NCBI RefSeq assembly: GCF_002078875.1
Contig: NC_034438.1
Location: 15,441,791 to 15,505,790 of the forward strand
Reading direction: 5' to 3'
From: Numida meleagris
Lineage: Eukaryota > Chordata > Aves > Galliformes > Numididae
DNA: 64,000 bases
Below are positions 36,516 to 50,544 of this stretch, one piece after another (within the stretch, counting starts at the first letter, position 1; each line of letters begins with the position of its first letter). A program made the translations under genes and the position numbers. The notes under the pieces were generated by a model. That model was not told where the DNA came from and made no database searches. It saw nothing but the letters and a program-made list of their open reading frames with translations.

Positions 36516-39500
36516 TCTCAGTCATTCTTGGTTTCAAGAAAAATCTGTCTTAAAAGAAGAATTTGAACACTGGAAGTATTTCTTTTGATCACAGGGAAGC
36601 AATGAGATTTTCATTTAGTGAGATTCTGTCAGTCTTTCACAGTGAATGGTCTCATGTTTCCTAAGGAAAAATTAGAATATGATGAGGAAACTAAGGACTG
36701 CATTGCAATGTACGTATATGAAGGAGTTAATAAAAATTTCACAGCATTTACATTTTTCGATAATTGGCATTGTTACATTAATTTTTTGTATGTATTTTAT
36801 GTGTAGCAGAATATATTTTGTGAAAAAAGTTTAACAGCGGGACATCAAAGCAGAAAAGGAAATAAAAAGCAACAAACAGAGGGCATAGAAAAGTCAGAAA
36901 GTAAAGGCTTCAGGTGTAATCTCTTTGTTCATGTAATAATTTTCCAAGGTCAACAAAAGAAGTTAGGACAAACAATTTCACAAAGGGGCAAGGCAAGAAC
37001 TCCCAAGGAGAAAATGCCATCATTTTTTACTAGGAACGGCACAGGACAGACAAAGATATTTTTCTTATGGTGCTGCTCAGGATGCATTCTTTCTTTAACC
37101 AGCTGCTGTATAAATAGGTCTTTTCCAATAGTAATAAAAATCAATACAAAGACCATTTAAAATGCAGAATACTGAAGATTAATGACTTCTTAGCTGTATT
37201 ATTTTTTAGCAAAGGAAGATACCCTACATAGAGACACAGAAATTTTGTGTGAGGTCAGGTTGCCATTCACATCTTTGTTTAACAGATGGGGAGAAATTCC
37301 ATTTTTCTCTTTCTCCTGTGAGAAGGAAGGTATTTGTATGGGTTCACTGTCACTTTGAAGCTACTGGCCTCTAAGGATAGGTGATTTTCTTCCGTCTGAG
37401 ATCTCAGGGTTTAACCAGCCTATTTTTTTTATTCCAAAGATATCATTATCAATTCTTCTTATTATAGTGTTATGTTGGAGCTAAGCAGTAGTTGCAGTTG
37501 GAGCACTGTTGGATTTGTGGTAGCAAAACTTGTGATCAGAAGTGACATCTTTCTCCTAAAACACATTGTGTAAGGAGAACCGAAAGAGGGTGAAGTGACT
37601 TGCTCAAAGTTATACTTCAGATGAGAGGTAAACTGGGACCAGGATTTTCTCCACTGACTCTACTGGATACCTTAAGGGTTTTGTTGAGAATTCTTGCTTT
37701 TCAGTCAGAGAGTGAACTCAGACTGTGCTACTGCACTATTCAGACTCAGATTTTGTTGCTTTTAAATACAATTTTCCTCCAATCATAAGTGATATTGGTC
37801 AAAAGCTTTAAAATATCTCAGGCAAGGAGAAAAAGGTTGGGGAAGAAATTATTTAAAACAGAAAGGACTTAATTATATGCAATGGAGGGGGACAAGAGCC
37901 ACATTCAAAGTGAGTATATTCTTCTCTGGATGTGTAGGTGTAAATCCCTCATGTATATTAAAAACGATCACTTACAAAATGATTTTACATATATTAATGG
38001 ACTTACTTCCAATCTATTTCTGCTTGTCAGATGTGTCACCTCATATCCTTTGAGTACAAGAATGGCAACACTCTCTTTGCTTTTGACAAGTGAACAAAAA
38101 TGGAAATAAAGGTATTTCAATACAGGTTTTTCAAATGAATTTACTGTTCCAGCTGGAACAGGGCTAGAAAGTTTCTGATATTCACAATGATCATCTCGTA
38201 TCAGGAGACAATTTGTAATCAGTGATAGACACACAAAGTTCCTGATAATGTTATAAACATAAGTTATGATTTAATTGCTGTTGATTCTTTTGATGAAAAG
38301 TTTTTATTTAATTTTCCTGAAAGATTATAATGAAAAAGTATAATTGTACACAGTGTCACACACAGCAAAAAATTATTTCCTTGGATCCTCATTCTGTCCT
38401 GTCTTTATTTGCCTGATTATAACACCATAATTTTTTTTCCCTGAATAACCACTTTATTCTTTTTTCTCTTTTGCTGCTATCAAAACTGATAGAAGTGGTG
38501 GTAATTCGGACCTGTACCTAGCACTACAATGGATGTTGCATGAGATAGTGAAAGATTTCTTCTTGTCTGACCAAAGCACATGAGAAAGATACCTGAAGCC
38601 AAATATGATTTCCTCATTTAGGAACTGTAATGCTGTTAGCTATCATCTCTTAGGCCTAATGTTTTCTAAACTTCAGTGCTGCTATTGTACTTATGTAGAT
38701 GTTTTGAATGGCGCATCATCCAATTGCTGATATGATTCCTGCACACACTGCATATAGACAGATGATGTGAGATGTTCTTCCTTCAAAACAGGTGCACAAC
38801 TCTCATGTCTTTTATGTATGTCATCACATTTGAGTAGGAGAGACTTTTATACTTTGTCAGCAAATGACTTATAGTCTATGAACAAAATTGTTCATGGAAC
38901 AGTATTTCAGAATGTGTTGGAAATGCATGTATGTTGCATGAATCTTCTTCAGATCAGTTTTAATGTTAATAACTCTTTATAGTATAGTTTAACATTAATT
39001 AAAGTAACTGTGTAAGCATGAGGGTAATATAAAAAGCGTGATGATATTTTAGATGTTTTACACATATATAGATACAGAAAACCTGTGCTCAAATAAAACA
39101 TATTTAATCAAGACAAAACATGTATTCATACTTATAAAATATGGCAAAATGCATTTTTTGATGTTTACTGTTTCAGAACACAGCTGGTGACCTAAGTTAC
39201 AATAATTGAACTTTGATCTCTTGAGTTGTATATGAAAACTTCTATAGCAACAAAATTTTCCTTATTCTGAAGAGAGAGAGAATTGTGGATAGTAAAGAGA
39301 AAAAATCAATCCCTTCCCCTACTCTATCTGTATAAAAGACAGAATTGTAATATAAATTACATCAGCCAGTGAAAAGCAGTGTTGATATGTATACTTACTA
39401 CTTGGTGAACTTTTGAAATAAATACTTAATATCAATTTTAAAATTAATAGACAACTTAAAAGATATCTTGCAAAAGTAAGCTTGGGAAAAAAAGAAGCTC

Positions 39501-42500
39501 ATGCAAAAGGATATCATTCAGAAATTTGAACAAAGATGATGACGTTGGGTATGAAGCCAACTCTAGGTTGTGACTCTCCGAACAATGACATAGGAAAATC
39601 GTGGAACCTTTAAAGCATAATATACTTAACAACTCTTTATCATTTGTATATTTGCAAATTACTTGTTTTTGCAAATTAGACCTCTTTTCTATAAGAAATA
39701 TTTTTCAATCTGTAGAATGTGCAGAATCTGCTACTAACCTATAGAGAAAGAAGGTATCGGAGTCCAAGAATTTAAGTTTAAAACATAGACACTCCAGATC
39801 TCCAGAGAGTCTATATATTCAACAAGTCATTTCTAATAGAAAGTAACTCAAATGATCAATGACTATAGTGTGCTATAAAAAGAAGACACACTTGATGGAG
39901 GAAACATAGAAAACAAGTGATTCACTGGGTCTGTTAAGTTCAAGTCAGGTTGCCCTGTCTTTAAGGTGTGTCATTAATTCAGAGTATGTACAGTAGTTTG
40001 AAATGCCAAATTAGCATAAACTTGTGAAGGGTATACCAGCTCACTCTGAAGACAGCCTACAATCTTCTGCAATCTTCTTTCACAACATTTAAAACTGTAC
40101 TTGTCCAAAATCTGTATTTTATTTAGTTAACTTTCCACACGTTGTTTAGTTTATAGAAATAAAATCAATCATCTACTTACTACCTTTTTTTTTTTTTCCC
40201 AAATACCGTAGTTATAGCCCAGGGAATGGTGTTTTTGTATATTGGTTATTTGCATAATGCACTAATTTTTTATGGCCTACAGTCAATCTATGGTAAAAAA
40301 GATAAAACTTTGAGATAAATTTGTATTCAGCATCAAAAGTTTAGATTGATTCCTCTGTTCTTAAATTTTTTCACAAATGATTTTAATGGCTGATCAGTAC
40401 CATTCATATTTCATGACAATGTACAGATCTGTGTAAACCTGACTGTAACCGCATATGTTTCCTAATTATCCTTTGTCACGATTAGCACAGTGATACCTTC
40501 CATCATAGTGTCAGTAGTTAAGCATATCTTTCTGATGAACAGCCAGAGGTCAAGACAAATTGGATTAATCTGGATGCAGACAGTCTGAAGTATCTTTAGA
40601 CAGGATATTCTGACACTTTCCAAGTGCAGAAAAAGAGGGCAATGAGACCTTTGGAAAAGACCATTCTTAACTTTATAGATGGCACATGGAGAGGTTCAGG
40701 TAATTTAAAACTCAATAGCTGTGTTATTTTTTGTTGTTGTTTATCCATTTTTTATTTATTTCATATAAGAAACATAGTCTCCAAGTATGGATTTGGACAG
40801 TCTTAAAACATAACTATCTTCCCAGCCATGGAATTTTGTCTGATGGAAATATGGATCCAGGAACTTCACATGCAGCTATATGCCTAAAAGAAGGGGCCTT
40901 GGATTGAGTCTAAATGTACTGCCAGTGTGTAGCTACATACTGCCTCCAAGCTGCAGCAGTTTTTCTACTGGTGCCTTAAGGTGACATACAAGAGAATCAC
41001 ATAGCATACGGGATACAAGTGTCCAGAAATCCAATGACCTTTTCCCATTGATTTTTATTCCTCCTCTAAAAGGGTAAACTGTGGTCTGCAAGTCACTTTT
41101 CAATGATAAGCATGTGTGAAGCTGACAGTATAATTCTGCCTTTAATAAACAGAATTTATAGTGTAAGCTGTTCCACAAGCCATGATAAACAAGATAATTG
41201 GACATTATTCCATACTGTAATACAGACGGCCAAAATTATACCATTTAAGACATTTAAGAGGATCTGTTTGACTTCTTAAAAATACACTTTTGCATTAATG
41301 AAATTCAGTCAAAGTATATACTTTTCTTCAATGACAAAGGTATTTTGAGAAATCCGTCAATTATCATTCTAAATGTGTCTTTGTAAGCCAGTTTATATTG
41401 ACAAGAATACTGAAATATAAATCAAAGATTAACTTGACTTGTAATGGTATTGAGTATTCTTACACAAAATGTAGCCTTATTCATTGCTTACCAAAGCTGT
41501 TGTCATATGCACAAAAATCAATTTTCAGTCACGTAATATTCAATATACTATATATTTACTATTTCGTCAATACAAAAGGAAAAGGCATAAATGGAAAATA
41601 AAATATTGATACAGTCATTTGCAGAGCCTGTGAAATCTGATGCGTATATGTAGTGCAGTAAAACGTACATTTATATATAAAAGCACAGAAACCACTGTAT
41701 TATAAGTCAAGATTAAGAAATACTCCCAGTTTTGCTATACTTCTCCTTTCCTGGTATTTTAAAAGCCTGATGATCTAAGAGCACACACATTTACTTATCT
41801 TTCAAAGACATAATCACACTGTCATCCATTTCAGTACCACAAAAGATGGATAGCTTAACATGGACTTAAAATGGGTTCATTAATTATCAAAAAGATAAGT
41901 GTTTCATCAGGTATATACAGCAGATAATATTTATCTTTTCTCATAGAGAAAAAAGATTAAAGTAATTCTTACACACATACTGGAAAAGAAAAAGGCTGTA
42001 CCACTGAAAGTTTCATAAAGTGACACTAGATAATGCACTCTGCCACTAAAGACAACCTTACACAAACACAACTGCAGATGCCTTTCATCACATTCAACTT
42101 TGGCAGCTAAATTCCAGAATGAAACCATATAGTCCAACTTTAACTATTTCAGAAACTTCCTTTAATTTTTTTTAAAATATAATGATTATGATACAGACAC
42201 TGCTTTTCAAAAGTTGCTGTTTCTGCTGCAGTATTTGATGACTACTTGATAGCTATAAATCATTTTATTAATTGTGTAATGCAGTGAAACATGAAAATAA
42301 CATGACTGATAATTTCGGAAAAGAAATATCTAGCTCTTCTAGGTATTAGTAGTGAAACAGATTTCTGATGTGAAGAAGTATTGCTATACTGCTGTCAGAA
42401 AAGAAACTCTGAGAAAGAGATCTGGTCCAGAACAAGATTAACAGGAAAACAAAAAGCCTCTTGAGAAATAGGTACTTAAAAATGTAATGTCATGAATGGG

Positions 42501-45150
42501 AGGTTATAAATTACCTTTTAAGTTGTCTTTTTAAAACTGGTAATTCATATTAAATCTTTCCTCAGAACAGTGGTCCCAAAGTGAGATTTTCCAGCTGTGA
42601 TTATCAGTAAATGAGAAAAATCACTAAATAAGAGAAATAATTTATCAGCTAAAATTCTTCAAAGACTATGCATTATGTTAGTAAAGATGTTCTTTCATAG
42701 AACATATTACCCTGTATTTTTACTGGAAATAATCATTGGAGAAATATTAGGTTGCCTAGATAGGGGATAAAAAAACCATTTGTAGTACACAGCTTATTTG
42801 CAAGCAGCATTCATTCAGTCGTCACTTGCAGTCTGTTATATATACAAAATATAAAAGTTGTACCTGTCACAACCTTCTTTTTAACCAGAAATTTGCAGCA
42901 AGAATAGAAACATATCATTCATAAAAATATCCCAAGTCAAAAACTCAAAACAATCCCTTTCCATCCCTTCAACTGTAATGAGAAATCTGGGGTGGGGAAG
43001 AAAAGCAGTATTTAGAAATAATACCATATATAGCTTTCAGATTTGGGCTTGATCCAAGGGCAGCAGTGAGACTCCCATTAACTTGATCATTTTCTTAGTA
43101 TCAATCAGTAAATCTGTTTGCTTGCAATTTTGCTTATAATTTACTACATGTTGCAAAACTAAATTTTTACCTAATTTTCCTTAAAGTAAAATTGAATCAG
43201 AAAAGGTCAGTTTATTTACATATTACTTACAAATACATACACTTTCAGAATATAACAGCTGCAAAAACAAATTTAGTCAAGAAAGCATTTCCAAAAAAAA
43301 AATCATTTATAATCATTAATAAAAGAAAACATGTTTTACAAAGATTTAGTGATCCTGAGTAACACATTCTGCTATACATTTAACAAGATAATGCTTCAGG
43401 AGATCAGAACACTCAAAAAATACATTAAATTATTGGTGAGGTATCAAAGGACATTTTGTTAGGTGAAAATGCAAGTAATTAGAATACTGAATGGAAAGCT
43501 GTTAAGAAGTTGTACCAATTTTGCATATGGCCCTATTTAGCAGGATTTTTTCTGAAGAATTATGGCTTGCTTTTCATCATCATTATTGATTCATCCAAGT
43601 GACTTACGAACATTGATAAAGAGAACTATGGAATCTTAATGGCAAAAATGCCTGAAATGATACTTAAGCTAGCATAGGTCAGTGATTTTTAGTATCAGAA
43701 AATTCTTTAAAGTATTGTCCTGACAGTTTGCATTTCCACAGCATAAAAAGAACATTTTAATAGCACACAAAATCCTAAAATGATATTCTAAGGGAAACAA
43801 ACACAGTTTAGGTCAGGACTGCTCTTCCTAAAGCTGAAAAACTGGATTTTATCATGTAAAAATGAGTGAAGATTTAAAGATATATATAATAAAAAATAAA
43901 ACACATTCAAAATGCGCAAGCTTATTTAAGTCTAAATGCTAATATTTTCCCATTAAAGGATTAAGTAATTAGACATATGAAAAAGTACAAATGTATTAAC
44001 ATTTAATTCCTAAGCATGTAAAAAGTATTCTCAGTATTTAACTTAAAGTCTGTATACATTCCTTTAAATACGTGAAATGCACAGAATGAAGAGTCTAAAA
44101 AGCAGAAGTATGATACTGTCTGACACCCATCCATAAAAAAATATCACTGAAATTTGAACTGGTTAAAAATGTACTAATCTGAACATAACACAGAACATAT
44201 TTTAACTGATTATTTTTCATGATAACTTGGTACTTAGGAGTCAATTTATTTTAAGCATGGATAACTGCAAATTATTTTTTTAAACAAAGGTTAGATACAA
44301 ATCAGATGCAAACGCTGTAACATGTAGCTTTCAAACTGATATATTATTGTGTTTTAAATAACACTTCATCTTTATACCTCATACATACATCCTGTATTCA
44401 AACAACATAACATTTCAATACTGTGAATACTTAATGAACCTCGATGCTATTTCAGGAAAATGCCAATGACATTCTTACACACCGAATATACCTCTGCAGT
44501 CCAAACAGAAAAATCACATAAAAATCAGAAGTAGATTCAGTAAGCAAATACTATGAAGAAGTTAGATCAGGGACTGCATAGGAAATGACAGCCTATTTTC
44601 TACACCATACTCAAGATTAGATTTGGCACCTACCCTTATGCTAATGAACACCTAATTAGAGACACCTCCTATTCAACAAACTGCTCTCTTATCATCAGTT
44701 AGATTACCTGACAAGCCCTTTCACTCCAGTTCTGGCCCACCAAGAATCTTCATTTTTTCTCTCGTCTTCTTTTCTGTAAGAGAACTGATCCCGCTTAATC
44801 CCTGGAATAATGTAGCTTCTCTTGTGGAAGAGCTGGTTTCCCTCTTCCCCTTTTTACATCAAGCTAATGGAGCCAGTAGGTATTCTATTGATCTTTCTCT
44901 ATGTGGTTTCCTCAAGGATTTGACAGACTTCCTTACAGGTTAAACATCCAGGCTTTCTGAAGTGGCTATAGAGCTTTGTTTTTGATTTTTTTCAAACTTT
45001 TTTTTTTTTCTCAGAACCTTGCTCATTCGTAATCTTTAAAAGCTCAGTTGATGCCATGCAGAGTACAGGCTTATTTCTTTGCTGAACTAATCTAGACACT
45101 GTCTAGTGTTGAGTACAGTTGTCTGATTCAAATCTTCTGTTACAAAGCAG

Positions 45151-45172
45151 ATGACATCTAGCTAGATGTCAT
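45151..45172. repeat. Perfect 22-base palindrome
   Basis: The arm ATGACATCTAG is followed directly by its exact reverse complement CTAGATGTCAT. The base composition is mixed, so the symmetry is not simply an AT alternation. It could be a cruciform-prone site, a binding site for a dimeric protein, or chance. Confidence 0.9.
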
Positions 45173-46429
45173 GAGAAGAGACTAACAATGACAATTCACT
45201 TATCCCTTAGAAAGAATCAATTCTCCCACAATGCATCTGTCAGAGAACTCTCACTCAGTAAAAGCAATTTTTCTAGCTGTCTGACACTGTAATTGCTCTT
45301 AAATTTTCAATGAACGTTTTACAAGAACTCCCCTGAACCATGATGAAAAACTTAACTTTTTCTAAAAATGAGAGGCTGACAGGATGAAAGAGGTCTTTCT
45401 CTTTAAAGCTTTGCTTGCTTGAGTAGGAATTCTTTCATATCATCAACAAGCTGTTGAATAGAGGATAGATTACTTTCCATTTATTTCATCAATCAGATTA
45501 AAGGCTCTCCTTCACAATGCCCTTTAAACAAGAGCTGTTTATGATGTCCTCCCAGGTTCTACTTTAATGTAGTATTAAATCACCCTGGACAGAGAGGCAG
45601 GAAAAGCATATAAATATGATGAATATCTGACAACATTTAAGCATTGCATACATTCAGGTCATTTCCCTATTTCTTGTCACTCTGCAAAATATGTGAAATC
45701 CCTTCAGTCCTCCCAAGCAGTTTTTAATGATAATGTGTCATTGTGATTTGCCCATGCTCAAAAAAACCCCAAAAAAGTTGATATTAAAAAAAAATATCTG
45801 TGAGTATAGATAGATATATAACAGTTATAGATAAGCATTTTGAAAAAGAGAGGTACATGCGACCTCAGTAAACAACATTGCATGTCCATACACTTTAATT
45901 AAGGTTTAGACTGAATGAAGGTATGTGCCATTCTCTTCTATTCACTCCTAGGTGCGGTTCTGTTCTATTTTTAGCATACATCAATATTATTGCAGGAAAA
46001 AGAACAGAACTGCTTCTTTCATTTTACACACAGTAGAGCAGTTTTATTAGTATAAGAAATATGTACAAGTTGCAGGTGATTGATCAAGAAAAATCAATAT
46101 AACTTTTGGTATTATTACTGACTGCTGCATTAAAGACTCTGTTCCTTATTATCCAGCTATTTCCTCAATTCAATAATATTAAGCATACTAAAACATATCA
46201 TTTTACCTGATTCACTGTGGAATTATGATACACACTAATTAATTTTTAAATCTTTACATGTCACGCTGCATTTTAAAGGAGTTAGACATCTAAATAACAG
46301 TTGCGTTCAAAATATGGAATTGTAATAAAATTAGTAAATATATAAATTGCTACATAAACTCCATGCAATCAACACATAAATAACAAGACTATACTAAAAA
46401 CAAATTGATATTTCTGACAATTCTGTTAT

Positions 46430-46451
46430 ATATATACATGCATGTATATAT
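46430..46451. repeat. AT-rich 22-base palindrome
   Basis: The arm ATATATACATG is joined to its reverse complement CATGTATATAT. Alternating AT makes such symmetry much more likely by chance than at 45151. Confidence 0.85.
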
Positions 46452-47897
46452 TAAATACCAGCCCACGACAGTTCCAAAAGCAGATAAATGAGCTATTACT
46501 TAATACATACAAATAAGAAATAATAAAATATGCATAACTATCTATAATTATATTCCTAAAATAATATATAAATCTTTAGCTAGAACTTAAATTACTATGA
46601 CTGATTTATTGCACTAGGGGTAATTTTTGTTCTTCTCCCTTTCAAAGTATTTCTTTTTGAAGTGTCCTGAAGGAAAGTTGAGAATGAACATATTTGCTAA
46701 TATGGCTGGTATATGCTTTAAGAGTGGCCTTCTAATGACGCATTACATCTGCAAAGCAGAGTTCCTGTCTCTCAGAATGGAAAAAATATATTTATAAACA
46801 AAAAGATCTAAAGTTCACGGAATGCTACAATTAAAATAAGTGTATAAACTTAAAACCATCTTCAAAACCACAGTTTTGTGCTATTAAACAACAACAAAAA
46901 AATCCTCTATTATTTGGACTTCCAGAAACATAATTTTCTGCCTCGTAGACACTGATGCCTTCCTTTCACCATTAGGTCTTGGGCCCAAGTACAGCACACA
47001 AACAAACTCCTGATTTTTTTACCATAAATAGTTCCATATTCCCCCTTTCTCCCTTGATTAAGCCCTCCCCTCTAATTATGCACCCTCCATGACTGTTTTT
47101 TACATTAGCATTTCCTATGCTTTTTCTCTTTTCACACTAAAATTGCAAGAGCTGGCAGGTCTGTTGTGGTCCCATTGAAGTCAATATGAAATATATTTGT
47201 GTATACATGGAATTCTAAATTGCTGGGAGAGAACTGTAAGTTGGATCACCATCACTTTGCAGCACGACTTCCAAATACTTACTGAGAACATTCCTCTGTG
47301 TACACAAACATCAAACAGCACATTGAGATTTACCTCTGTGCTCTAACTTTTCAGATGTTTTTTTATTTTGAAGTATCTCACAGAACAGCAGTATCTGTTA
47401 AAATTTCAACATTGGAAAATAAAAACGGAACTATTTAAACACACTGAACATAAAAACTTGTTAATTTAGAGAAAGCATCGTTAGGAAATATGTCTTAGGA
47501 AAATTCTCATCACAACTGAAGTGACAAAGAAGACTGAGGAATGCCACATGGAATTGAAATTTGTCTTGTTGACCATCTTTCTCCTTGTCCACCTTACTCA
47601 AGAGCAGAAAGACTACTTAATTATAAGTCGAAGTGGAATTTTGTAGACGTCTGTTTTAAAAGATAACTCAATATTTTAGGTACACCTTTTCATATTTAGA
47701 TAAAAAAGGAAGAATTCTGATTACCCTCTCAACAAGGAATGGGAATGTTTCCTAAATCTCTGTGAGTTTTGTAGTATGAGAACATTTTCTTCCCAATCTG
47801 TTCACAAGAGTCCTAAAATAACCAACTAAAAATGTTTCCATTTTTTAAAAGAGGTTGCCTACTATTTATCTTATAATTTGGACAGATATTAAATATC

Positions 47898-48388
47898 TTA
47901 CTGTGTACAGTTCTGGGGCCCCCAACACAAGAAGGATATCAAGCTGTTGGAGCAGGCCCAGAGGAGGGACATGAAGGTGACCAGAGGGCTGGAGCACCTC
48001 CCCTGTGAGAACAGTTTGAGAGAGTTGGACTCTTCAGCCTGGAGAAGAGAAAGCTCTTGGGGGACGTTATAGAGGCCTTCCAGTACCTGAAGGCAACTGA
48101 CAGAAAAGCTGGGAAGGGACTTTTTATGAGCTTGCAGCAAAAGGAAGAGAGGAAATGGCTTTAAACTGGAAGAGGGTAGATTTAGTCTAGATATCTGGAA
48201 GAAATTCTTTACTGTGAGGGTGGTGAGATGCTGGAATAGGCTGACCAGTGATGTTGTGGATGCTCCTTCCCCAGAAGCATTCCAGGCCAGGCTGAATGGG
48301 GCTTTGAGCAAGCTGGTCTGGTGGGAGGTGTCTCTGTCTATAGCAGGGGGGTTGGAAATAGATGATCCTAAATTCCCTTCCAACTCAG
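47898..48388 (+). mobile_element. CR1 LINE, 490 bp 3' portion
   Basis: The element starts with TACTGTGTACAGTTCTGGGG and runs through GTTGGAGCAGGCCCAGAGGA, TCTTCAGCCTGGAGAAGAG, TTTACTGTGAGGGTGGTGAG, CCAGGCTGAATGGGGCTTTG, AGCAGGGGGGTTGGAAATAG and CCCTTCCAACTCAGG. This is the C-terminal end of ORF2 plus the 3' UTR. It stops just short of the terminal octamer repeats. It is well preserved for its age. The 176-codon open frame on the opposite strand (47898-48428), the longest in the window, is antisense to the CR1 and not evidence of a gene. Confidence 0.94.
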
Positions 48389-49009
48389 GTAAACATTTGG
48401 ATTCATTTCTTAGTAAGTTTGTTCTCAAAATTTTTAGATGCGCTTAAAAGTACAATAGTTTCTTGCATTGTAGCTTGGACGACTGTCTTTTGCCTTGTTT
48501 GGTAAAGAGAGTGTTATCTCTATTTTCTTATCTACTCTAATTCAGTTGGAGAAAACAGGCAACAGGGCTAATTCTTTTTGTATGTTCAGTGATTCTTCCA
48601 AGAAGAACCACAGGAGCAGAAAATCCTGGACATAAATCACTCTTTCTGTCCAGAAGACTGTTCTCATTTTTAAAAGAGAAGCAAAACCACTAACAATATC
48701 ACTGCAAGTCAACTTTCTAAAGTTGCCTGTATAAGAAGGGCTATAGTCCTGCAAACATTTTCACTCCCATTTACTTTAGAAAAAGCAAGTGCATTTATTT
48801 CCATTGTGGTACTCCCACTTCATAAACCTACTTCTTTTCTCTCTGAAATCAGCAGTGTGATTTCAATGAAAGCAAGGTTCAAGGAAGGGTCTGTGGAGGT
48901 ACGTATCTTTAAGAACTCTAACACCCTCCGTTACTTTTAGTGGGAAAAGTCACAGACTTCAGGTTAGATGCATACTGAACTAGGGCCTGAAACGGTTTAT
49001 TTTGTATTA
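48389..49009. other. Short unique spacer
   Basis: I see no gene or transposon between the CR1 and the mariner. The open frame at 48542-48754 on the minus strand has no domain. Confidence 0.6.
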
Positions 49010-49513
49010 GGTGTGCCCTGAAAGTAATGCCTCCTATTTTATGCTATTGGCAGTAGAGAATGAGCTTTCCCACCAATATTCTGTTCCATTTTGTTGCCTT
49101 GTGACAAATGGCAGCAGAGAAGAAGTCTGACAGAATGATGCCTGACATGGAAGTGGAGATGAAGAAAGGCAGTTGAATTCATCTGTGTGGAAAAAGAGGG
49201 TACCCCATGACATTCATCAATCCTTGCTGAACATTGATAGGGACCAAGCAGTAGATGCGAGCACAGTGAGCAGTTGGTGATGTGTTTCAGCAGTGGTGAT
49301 AGTGATAGTGGGTCACCTCCTCTGGTGCAGATATTTCAAGCTCAGCATGCAAGCTCTCCTTCATTGCTAGTGAAAATGCTTAGCAAATGGTACTATGTTT
49401 AAAAATAGTCTTCTGTAGCTGACACTTTGCTCTATTGCGCAGTGTTATTGTGCTCTTCTTATCTGATGTAGTTTCCATGGAAATAAATAGGAGGCATTAC
49501 TTTTGGAGTGAGC
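49010..49513 (+). mobile_element. Mariner element (Galluhop/Mariner1-like), plus strand
   Basis: This copy is about 504 bases long and flanked by TA on both sides (49008-49009 and 49514-49515), the target duplication expected of mariner. The ends are inverted repeats: GTGCCCTGAAAGTAATGCCT on the left and, read inward from the right, CTCCAAAAGTAATGCCTCC. The interior holds remnants of the transposase start (ATGGCAGCAGAGAAGAAGTC near 49110, and AGCAGTGGTGATAGTGATAG near 49288, equivalent to SGDSDSGSP), with frameshifts and stops. Compared with the 50.5 kb copy it lacks about 35 bases near 49050. The central and catalytic regions of a full mariner are absent. Confidence 0.92.
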
Positions 49514-50544
49514 TACACAGAATTGCTCAGAAAACAATTGTTGAACATTGCTGAAGTTGAGTTAGAACATAGCATAAGCAGTTCCATTTCCACAAATCTT
49601 ACAGTCCTTATGCAGTTATGATTGAAAAATCTTGTGCTGAGATTTTTTTCTTAATTCACAAATATTTTCTCTTCCTGATATTTTCCCTATACTCTTTTGT
49701 TGTTAGAATTCAATAGTTCAAATAAGTATTTCCATTTCATTTGAATGTATTTAATGGATGATCTAAAGAAATAATTTTCTGTGTATGCCATATTACTAAG
49801 GTGAAGACAACAGCACTTTTCAATGTCCATGAAATCTGTTGATGTGCCAGATGTAAAAATAATTAATTCCTGTAGAAGTATTGTCTTGTATTATAAGAAC
49901 TGAAATATCATCAGTGCTTCCTGTAGTTTTTCTTAGCAAGATGATCCTGGCCAATGTTTCTGTTTCATCAAAGTATTAACCATAGAGTTATAAACCTCAA
50001 ATGATGAGGGAATCCCTTGAAGTTTGGAATTCAGACATATATTTGAATTGTTACATGCTTATTGCACTTCTTTGGTGTAAGAAAACCCCACTTGGATTAA
50101 TAATTAAAATTTCCATATACTTTAAATCTCCACAAAGTATCTCTGTTTGATATTCCTTTCTGTTACTTTCTTTTCTCTAATTTTGAGGTTGGGAAGTCTC
50201 AGCATTCTCCTCAAAATGAATGAATACAAAATTTCAGGACATTGGCCACATATTCCTGTAAAGCTATCATACTCTTTGAGCAAGCAGCTATTTCTTGCTG
50301 AATTTATAAATTGATTTTTTTTGTAGTTGCAGTTTATTATAAGAATTTCCATTAGAAGGAAAATGATGCTGAATCTTACATACCAGCATTTTCTAAATTA
50401 CAGATGTTACCATTTGATCATAATTTTCTTATCTGTAAAATGTCTAAATCTGAAATATTTTGAAAGAATAATACTAATAACAGTCATCATCTCCTCCTAC
50501 TTGTATGCTCATGCAATGAGATTACTAGGTATCTTATATACATA
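49514..50544. other. Unique spacer between inverted mariner copies
   Basis: About 1 kb of AT-rich sequence lies between the two mariner copies, with no supported gene. The open frame at 50122-50352 on the minus strand has no domain. Confidence 0.6.

Larger units (their letters stand above)
36516..47897. other. 11.4 kb without recognised gene or transposon
   Basis: This AT-rich interval contains no transposon that I recognise and no supported gene. Open frames do not exceed about 90 codons and have no domain. It contains an exact 22-base palindrome at 45151-45172 and a second, AT-rich one at 46430-46451. A pyrimidine-rich, slightly GC-richer segment runs from about 44690 to 44960. Very old, unrecognisable repeats or conserved non-coding elements may be present but cannot be judged from one sequence. 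Confidence 0.6.

Noticed and set aside
47898..48428. 176-codon open frame on the minus strand, the longest in the window
   Set aside because: It runs antisense to a clear CR1 ORF2/3' UTR fragment over nearly its whole length and has no protein domain of its own.
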